NCBI GenBank assembly: GCA_958450365.1
Contig: CAUEEP010000731.1
Span: 2,418,501 to 2,482,500 of the forward strand
Direction of reading: 5' to 3'
DNA from: Mesorhabditis belari
Taxonomy: Eukaryota > Nematoda > Chromadorea > Rhabditida > Rhabditidae
Length of the DNA: 64,000 nucleotides
The notes under the pieces are model-generated. The model worked only from the letters and a program-made list of their open reading frames with translations. It made no database searches and had not been told where the DNA came from. Made by a program: the position numbers and the translations under genes. This document shows, piece by piece, positions 58,077 to 64,000 of this stretch. Numbering within the stretch: the first letter of the stretch is position 1; every line of letters starts with the position of its first letter.

Positions 58077-60282
58077 ATTTGGCTTCACGAAATCGCGAAA
58101 ATCGAGAAAAATGTGTGAGAGATTTGTCTCAAAGACGCATTTTTTTTCTTCAAAGATTTCCCCAGATCAAATCGATTCTTTTAGCAGTGAAATTGGATCT
58201 TAATTTCGGTGTAAATGATTGTCTGTTTTATCTCTCAAAATCGGTTCTCTTTTTCCTTTTTCGCACAAAAATAATGACCATATGATGGTTTTTTTTATTG
58301 CTTTTTAGCTTTTTATTGAGATTTTTATTGTTTTTATAAAAAAAATCAAAATAATTATAGAGAAATGATCGTTACAATTGAATTTTGATGGTTTAGCTTG
58401 GGATCTTGACTTGAATTAGATTTGAATTAGACTTGAATTAGACTTGAATTAGACTTAAAATCACTTGAACACGTAGAATCAACGTTTCATTGTTGTTTTG
58501 ATTGTTGTTTTGTAAAGAAAAGAGAACAATCTTATAGCTAGACTTGATTTAAAGTTTGATAAAAGTCAGTTTGATTTAAAGACTTGATAAAAGTCAGTTT
58601 AAAAAGCCGGTACTCTTTACCTCTTTGAGCTTTTCTCATTTAAAGATGAATTGGGTGGGGGGTTGAGGGTTGACCTGTGGCTTGGAGTCTTTGAATCGGT
58701 CTGATAAGCTTTCCTTTCATTTCTACAGCCTAATCGGAATCATTTCCCTTTTATGTCTTTTCAGAATTCTCAGTTCAACCTTAAAGAATGTGACATAATT
58801 GGGTGAATGGAAACAAAGAAATTTTTTTGAAATTTTTACTTTAATCCTTGAAATTTTGTTCTATTTTTTTCCAATTTCAAACGGTTCTTTGTGCTCAAAT
58901 TTTTAAACTTTAAACTTTCTGGGGATTTCGATTCGAAAGTCAACTTTTCAACATGGAAAGTTGAGAATCGAATGAGCCAGAATGCCAGAACTGCTTAATT
59001 TTTCCAATTATCGCCTAAGCCTAAGCTGTTAGAGCACATTGTTAGAGCACAACTCTACGATAACTCTTTTACTTTTTGATAACTACGATAACTACGATAA
59101 CTTACGATAACTCTTTTACTAAACTTTAAACTTTCTGGGGATTTCGATTCGAAAGTGAACTTTTCAATTTGGGAAGTTGAGAATCGAATGAGCCAGAATG
59201 CCAGAACTGCTTGCTGTTAGAGCACATTGTTTAAGCACAACTCTACGATAACTCTTTTACTTTTTAAATCTCTTCTAACGTTTTTTTTTCATGATCTTCA
59301 AAATAACAAGAATATTTAGCGTCCTTCAATTCACTATCAAATAAATTTGGAATTTCATTTTGATGTCTTTGATCAGATAGAATTGAGGAGTGAAAGGATA
59401 AGAGAAAAAAAACGAATTCAAAGAAGATTTACTAATCTCGATTCCCAATCTCGTTTTCTATTTCGAAGCAAAACCACAGTATTCCCGGCAACGATCATTT
59501 CATTTTTCTCAATTCGTATTTTTCTATTCTGCGCCATATCTACAGTACTTTGTGCTTGTAGGTACTCTGCTTTCTCTATTCTGTGGCTAAACTACCGTAA
59601 TTCAGGTGTGGAAAGCTCTATTCTATAACCTACCGTAACTCGAGATTCTCGACAGAGATTGAACTGCTCTATTGCCGTAGTTTCTGCTAATTCTATTTGT
59701 GCCCAAAGCTACGATAATCTAAGCGAAAAAGGGAGAGAAAACAAGTGGCAACAAGTCTATTGCACAGTAGCAATTACCTTACTGTCGTAGTCTGTGCCAA
59801 TTCTATTTTGTGCTCAAAACTACGATAGTCTGGAGTTCTAAAGGAGAATCGGCAGATTTCCGGGTGTTTTCTCTTTCCCATAACAGCATAAACCCATTGG
59901 ATTGAGTTCTCCATTTTCCGGTTGACAGCCTCGAAAAGTCATCCCGAAACCGATCAAGAGTTGGCAAAGTTGCACAGACAAAAGTCGGCAAAGTTGGGGA
60001 AAAAGAGAGAAAAGAACGAGGAAAAAGTGAGATTACGATCTTGTCTCTCAAATCTCGAATTCTCAATAAAAAGGAAAAAAGGAAAAACGAATTAGAATCT
60101 CAGTTTGAAAAGAAAAAAGTTTGGGCCCAAAAAGAGGGTTTTTTTTTGCGCTAAAGGAGCCAGTGATCCGTATCGGTGAACGATTTTTGTCGAGAGTTTT
60201 TTAAAAAGTTCAGATTTTCTAAAATTTGAATATATTCACTGATCTTCAAATTTGAATTTGAATTTCTACTGGATTCTAAAGG
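58077..60282. other. Intergenic region with a local duplication
   Basis: The block 58908-58998 (TTTAAACTTTCTGGGGATTT to CCAGAATGCCAGAACTGCTT) recurs at 59121-59214, each followed by a GTTAGAGCACATTGT and CTACGATAACTCTTTTACTT module. A shorter (GACTTGAATTA)n tract is at 58410-58455. No gene is supported. Confidence 0.55.
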
Positions 60283-60378
60283 ATGGATATTGAGAAAGAC
60301 CCAGAAACGGTTTTGCTGCCACCGAAACTTTCTGTGCATTCATTGCATGCGAGATGTGCTTCGAAGCTCAGAGATTTG
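60283..60378 (+). CDS. Candidate first coding exon, gene unknown
   Basis: An ATG-initiated 32-codon stretch with non-repetitive composition (MDIEKDPETVLLPPKLSVHS, then LHARCASKLRDL) ending at a clean TTG|GTGGGT donor. No confident partner exon was found, so it could be the start of an undetected gene or chance. Confidence 0.35.
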
Positions 60379-60557
60379 GTGGGTTTTTTTTTTAGAATTT
60401 TATGGATCGAGGTGAATCTCGGGTTTAAAATTAGCATATAGGAATTAGCATATAGGAATTAGTATATAAGAATTAGTATATAAAAATTAGCATACTAGAA
60501 TTAGCATATAAGAATTAGTAAATAGGAACCATCTTTAGCTAGATTTCAATCATTCTC

Positions 60558-60705
60558 TGACTTGTACTTTGTGCTCACTTGTAAACGCAATCCTTTTGGC
60601 GCACTTGATTCTCGATTGCTCGTCGTTGCTTTCTTGTGCGGAAAAACAAAGAACTCAGTGTGCTAGGAGGTTTGTGTTTACGAGTGCACACAAAGTACAC
60701 CCGGG
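60558..60705. mobile_element. Foldback MITE, family D, copy 6
   Basis: Arms TTGTACTTTGTGCTCACTTG..TAAACGCAATCCTTTTGGCG and inverted GTGTGCTAGGAGGTTTGTGT..GTGCACACAAAGTACAC. The best-preserved ends of the family. Confidence 0.8.
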
Positions 60706-61754
60706 AAAGTCTGTACTAATTGTGTAAGTATTTGCATAATAGTTCACTGTACTAGGCTTTACTACTGTAGTACGATTTATCCGTAGCTAGATGGTTACTG
60801 TACTAGAGTAAACCCTGTACTACTCGTTCGCTAAAGTAACTTGAGATTCACCATCACAAATTTCCTTCAATGTTGCGGTTTCCTTTTAAGGGCTAATTTT
60901 TTTGTTTTTGTTTTTTTTTTTTTTTTTTGCATGTTTTATGTTTTTCAACTTTAGCTATAGATCTTAATTGGTATTTGAAAAATTAAAATTAAAATTCAAG
61001 AAGCAAATCTAAAAATTAGCATTCAATAAGCAAATCGAAAATTAGCAAATTAGCATTTAAATTTAGTCTTACCATATCTCGTTTTTGAATGAGCATTTCA
61101 ATTAGAATTAAAGATTAATGGTCAATGAACAAATTTACATTTAAATCTCTTACTATATGTCTTCCCCAATAAAATCTTCGATTAACATTTAAACGCAATA
61201 TGTTCAAACTTCTTGTTTTTTCTTTTTCTTTTCCAACCTCACATTCATAATTATCAAAAAAAATTTCACTAATTTTCTCATTTTCCATTCAGCCAAGTCT
61301 AAATTTTGAACTCCATACGCATGAAAAATTCCCCAATTCTTTGCAAATTTTGTAATTTTATGTCAATATTTATCTGTTTCAGTAATTGTAAAATTTTCGA
61401 TCACCGCATTGCCCTTCTTTTATCTTCATGAAATCATCCGAATCATTTATGGCAAAGAAGAGAAAAAAAAATGATAAATATATGTCTCGCCGCATCAGCT
61501 GATCATTCAAATTGGGTGTGAAATTTGCTCGCGCATGTGCTCGTGATGTGATCACAAAGAGATTTCTTCTTTTTGGTGTACGTTGTGCCCTCAAAAGTAA
61601 AAACACTTTCTCGTGCGCTGAATTCTTTACTCTTTACTGTTTCTTTAGGCACTGAACCTTTAGCCTACGGTTCTCACTGGTGCGCTAGATGCCGGGTAAA
61701 CACCGGTCATGGGGGTGAACTTCTCGGTCCTCGATGCACTCGACTTGTTCTTTG

Positions 61755-61890
61755 AAGTGTACTTTGTGTACCAAATCTAGAAACATAATCTTTCTGGTGC
61801 ACTAGATTATTCGGTCTTTTTGCAAAGCCTTTGTGGCAAAAAATGAAGAATCAAGTGCACGAGAAGAGGTGTGTTTACGGGAGTACAAAG
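61755..61890. mobile_element. Foldback MITE, family D, copy 7
   Basis: Arms AGTGTACTTTGTGTACCAAA..CTTTCTGGTGCACTAGATT and inverted GAAGAATCAAGTGCACGAGA..GTGTTTACGGGAGTACAAAG. Confidence 0.75.
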
Positions 61891-62545
61891 AGCAAGAGAT
61901 CCTTGTGATAAATCAGCTTCAGCAAAGTAAAAGACTAGATCTAGTATCCATATAAGTTATAAGAATTTGATCTGGCTTCGCTTAGAACAGCCCTGAATAA
62001 ACTACAATATAAGATTCGTTGATATCCGAACTGAATTCAAAATTTGAAGCCTAAGATCTGCCCAACTCATAGTCAAGGGATTAGTGGATCAAGGGGATTC
62101 TCAAAAGACGCGAGCTAACTTTTTCGGAAAAGTAAGTGGAACACCGCCATGTAGATGGATGGATGGATGGATCCATTGTGATCGCTGGATCCTATTGAAC
62201 GTCAAAAGATGGGGGGGAGTTGTCCTGTGCTGTACCCCTACCCAGCCAACCCACTCCTACCCGGTTCTCTCCTATTCTTCATCACCTCCTCAACCCATTG
62301 TTCGGGCTATCTTATTTCTCTGCCTATTGTTGTTCCATTTTCTTTCCAATTTCTTTGCTTTTTCTCTAATCAGCTCATTTCCACAGAGCGACTTGATCTC
62401 AGAGATTTTTCCATAAGAAAAAGGGCAGAGATCCATCAATTCGCTCATTCGAAGAACATCTGATCGTCTTTTCCCTTTTGAGGATTTTGAAAAATTAGAT
62501 TATTCTCTAATTTCATCTGTAATTTGCATATTTCCCGATTTGCAT

Positions 62546-62644
62546 ATGGGAGCCACGCGGGATGACCTTGAGAAATGCGGGCAGCCACCTTTGAATTTGG
62601 TGCAGACGATCCCGTGGCGGACGTCGGAGTGCGAGTCGGCACAG
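62546..62644 (+). CDS. Candidate GC-rich coding exon, strand uncertain
   Basis: A GC-rich island in AT-rich surroundings. On the plus strand an ATG opens MGATRDDLEKCGQPPLNLVQ, then TIPWRTSECESAQ, to a GCACAG|GTTGGA donor. On the minus strand a frame with CADSHSDVRHGIVCTKFKGG also stays open. It could be a first exon upstream of EFR3, but its phase 0 does not fit the EFR3 exon frame. Confidence 0.35.
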
Positions 62645-62719
62645 GTTGGACGTTAAAAATCTGTGTTCTAAGCCATTTTCTAAAATTTGCCAAAAACTAC
62701 CGTAATCTTTGCCTCTAAT

Positions 62720-62918
62720 CCGTTTCCTAAAACGTGCTCCACTTTTTCTTTCTACCGTAATCTTGTGTTTATTTTTATCTAATCTATCTACTTTTTGAAT
62801 ATTTCGATATCCTTTGTGAACCCTTACAGAATTAGAAAAAATGAATAGATTGGATAAGAATAGAGATAAGATTACGGTAGAAAGGGGAAAGTGGGGCACG
62901 TTTTAGGAAACGGGTTAA
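62720..62918. mobile_element. Foldback MITE, family A, copy 6
   Basis: Arms CCGTTTCCTAAAACGTGCTC..CTACCGTAATCTTGTG and inverted AGATTACGGTAGAAAGGGGA..GTTTTAGGAAACGG, with the TTTCGATATCCTTTG centre. Confidence 0.85.
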
Positions 62919-63712
62919 TTGAGCGGCTACTGTAGTGAATAGTGTTTTACTAAATTTTGTGCTTTTTTTTCATCAACTAACAAACAAAATTAAGAGCTAG
63001 ACCATCAATTTTCAGTTTCGCTAACATTTTTGTGTTCATCTCTGGCTTGTAGTAAGTTTGTAGTTTTCCTAACTGTTGTTTTGTGTTCGAAATTACAAGC
63101 TCTATGCTAAAAATTGGAATTTCTATCAGATTTTCATCAAAATTCTCTCCTACATTCAATATTTTTTTCCTTTAAACGATATCATTTGGTGAAAATTTAT
63201 CCCTTTAAATCCCCACCGATTTCATCTCTATTTTTTATTAGATCACCCTTCTTTTCACATTGTTTTTTTGCAAAAAGCGGCGGCCGAAAAACCGCGACGC
63301 GCCACAACAATACTGCGCACATTCGATAAGCAGCACCACGTCGACACCAATATATTTTTTCCTTTTCACATGTTGTCTCGACGATTGATCTTCAGAATTT
63401 GATGCACGAAAAAGTAGTCGTAAACTTTGGAATTTTGGCAATTTGATTGAAAACCTTATTGAATTTCTGTCACATTTTTCCCTTTGCTGAATCATTTATC
63501 GATTTTTGGATGACCTAGATCTTTTTATCAAGTGAAATTTTTGATTAGTAAGCTTTTTTGAAGGATAAAATTTGCGTTAAAGTCAAATAATTTAGAGCTC
63601 TCAGTTTACTGAAATCCTTAAAAATCTCATCTTATTGATCAACCCAATCCATTCGTTCGTTTGATTCTTCAAATTTTTACCGAACTTTGTAATATTTTGT
63701 CTTTTTCCAGGT

Positions 63713-64000
63713 ATGCATGGGATGGTGTACTGCTGTTCGCCATGCAAACCGCGGTACCGGCGCCTCGTCGACTCGATCTATCCGACGAATGCACGCGACG
63801 GGCTAAACGGCGCGAATTTGAATAAGTTGACGTTTTACGCCTCGTCGCATCCGGAGAAATTAGACCGAATCGGCGATTACATTCTGCAGCGACTCTCGCG
63901 GGATCTCTACCGTTTACGCTTCAATCAGGTGAAAGTCTCCGTGGAAACGATGGACAGTTTGCTGCAATGTTGCCACTCATCACCGTCACTCCCTCAATTG
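63713..64000 (+). CDS. efr-3: EFR3 homologue, first coding exon (truncated by window end)
   Basis: Encodes the conserved N-terminus of EFR3 / rolling blackout: CCSPCKPRYRRLVDSIYP, DGLNGANLNKLTFYASSHPE, KLDRIGDYILQRLSRD and VSVETMDSLLQCCHSS. EFR3 is a peripheral plasma-membrane protein that recruits the PI4KIIIalpha complex with TTC7; the N-terminal Cys cluster is the palmitoylation site in the family. The start is placed at the ATG at 63713, two bases after a strong TTTTTCCAG, which fits SL1 trans-splicing directly upstream of the initiator. Spliced upstream coding exons cannot be excluded. The frame stays open to the window edge. The preceding 800 bp has a CG-rich patch (63275-63350) that may be promoter. 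Confidence 0.88.
   Translation, partial: MHGMVYCCSPCKPRYRRLVDSIYPTNARDGLNGANLNKLTFYASSHPEKLDRIGDYILQRLSRDLYRLRFNQVKVSVETMDSLLQCCHSSPSLPQL

Larger units (their letters stand above)
60379..62545. other. Region of family D foldbacks and simple repeats
   Basis: Contains an ATTAGCATATAGGA-type repeat (60430-60530), three family-D elements (about 60558-60705, 61570-61720 and 61755-61890), a poly-T run near 60910 and a GGATGGAT run at 62155. No coding exon is supported. Confidence 0.5.

Overview
The window is eukaryotic and almost certainly from a free-living or parasitic nematode of the Rhabditida type. Genes are cut into many small exons by 40-60 bp introns ending in TTTCAG or TTTTAG. Gene families include the nematode DB module and PAN/apple secreted proteins. 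Tightly spaced same-strand gene pairs look like operons. Tc1/mariner transposons and foldback MITEs with TA target duplications are everywhere. A neighbouring SDHD / ZCCHC4 pair recalls the C. elegans sdhd-1 / F33A8.4 neighbourhood (from memory, not checked). I cannot name the species. Gene models were assembled by eye from splice signals, reading-frame continuity and family motifs, so internal exon borders may be off by a few bases.

Layout. 170-3040 (-): divergent Ser/Thr kinase. 3781-6508 (+): PP1-like phosphatase, head to head with the kinase. 7657-8470 (+) and 11933-12459 (-): two paralogous small secreted peptides facing each other, with a decayed Tc1-like transposon (375 bp inverted arms) and a GATAC/ACTC repeat field between them. 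13223-15342 (+): orphan single-pass membrane protein. 15580-24125 (-): trefoil plus GH31 alpha-glucosidase of about 935 aa, whose introns hold several MITEs and which has one apparent frameshift near its 3' end. 24126-25901: repeats. 25902-27746 (-): DB-domain secreted protein with a 10-bp satellite in one intron. 28205-30599 (-) and 30827-32207 (-): ZCCHC4-type rRNA m6A methyltransferase and succinate dehydrogenase SDHD, likely co-transcribed. 32709-33497 (+) and 33608-38917 (+): divergent histone H2B variant followed 110 bp later by the second-largest subunit of RNA polymerase III, likely co-transcribed.

Right part. 39052-40350 (-): small secreted-type gene with an unresolved 5' end. 40428-41343: partial duplicate of the H2B/Pol III junction, lacking H2B exon 1. 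44342-53113 (+): about 22-exon secreted PAN/apple protein with a long acidic Thr-rich middle. 55571 onward (+): short unknown acidic protein. 63713 to the window end (+): first coding exon of EFR3. The regions 53114-63712 and 41344-44341 are mostly MITEs and simple repeats.

Functionally the window is a mixed chromosomal neighbourhood: housekeeping genes (Pol III, SDH, rRNA modification, EFR3) and a GH31 hydrolase among fast-evolving nematode-specific secreted or membrane genes. The clearest unusual features are the layered foldback MITE families with nested insertions, the partial H2B/Pol III duplication, the divergent kinase/phosphatase pair and the mirrored peptide pair around a Tc1 remnant.
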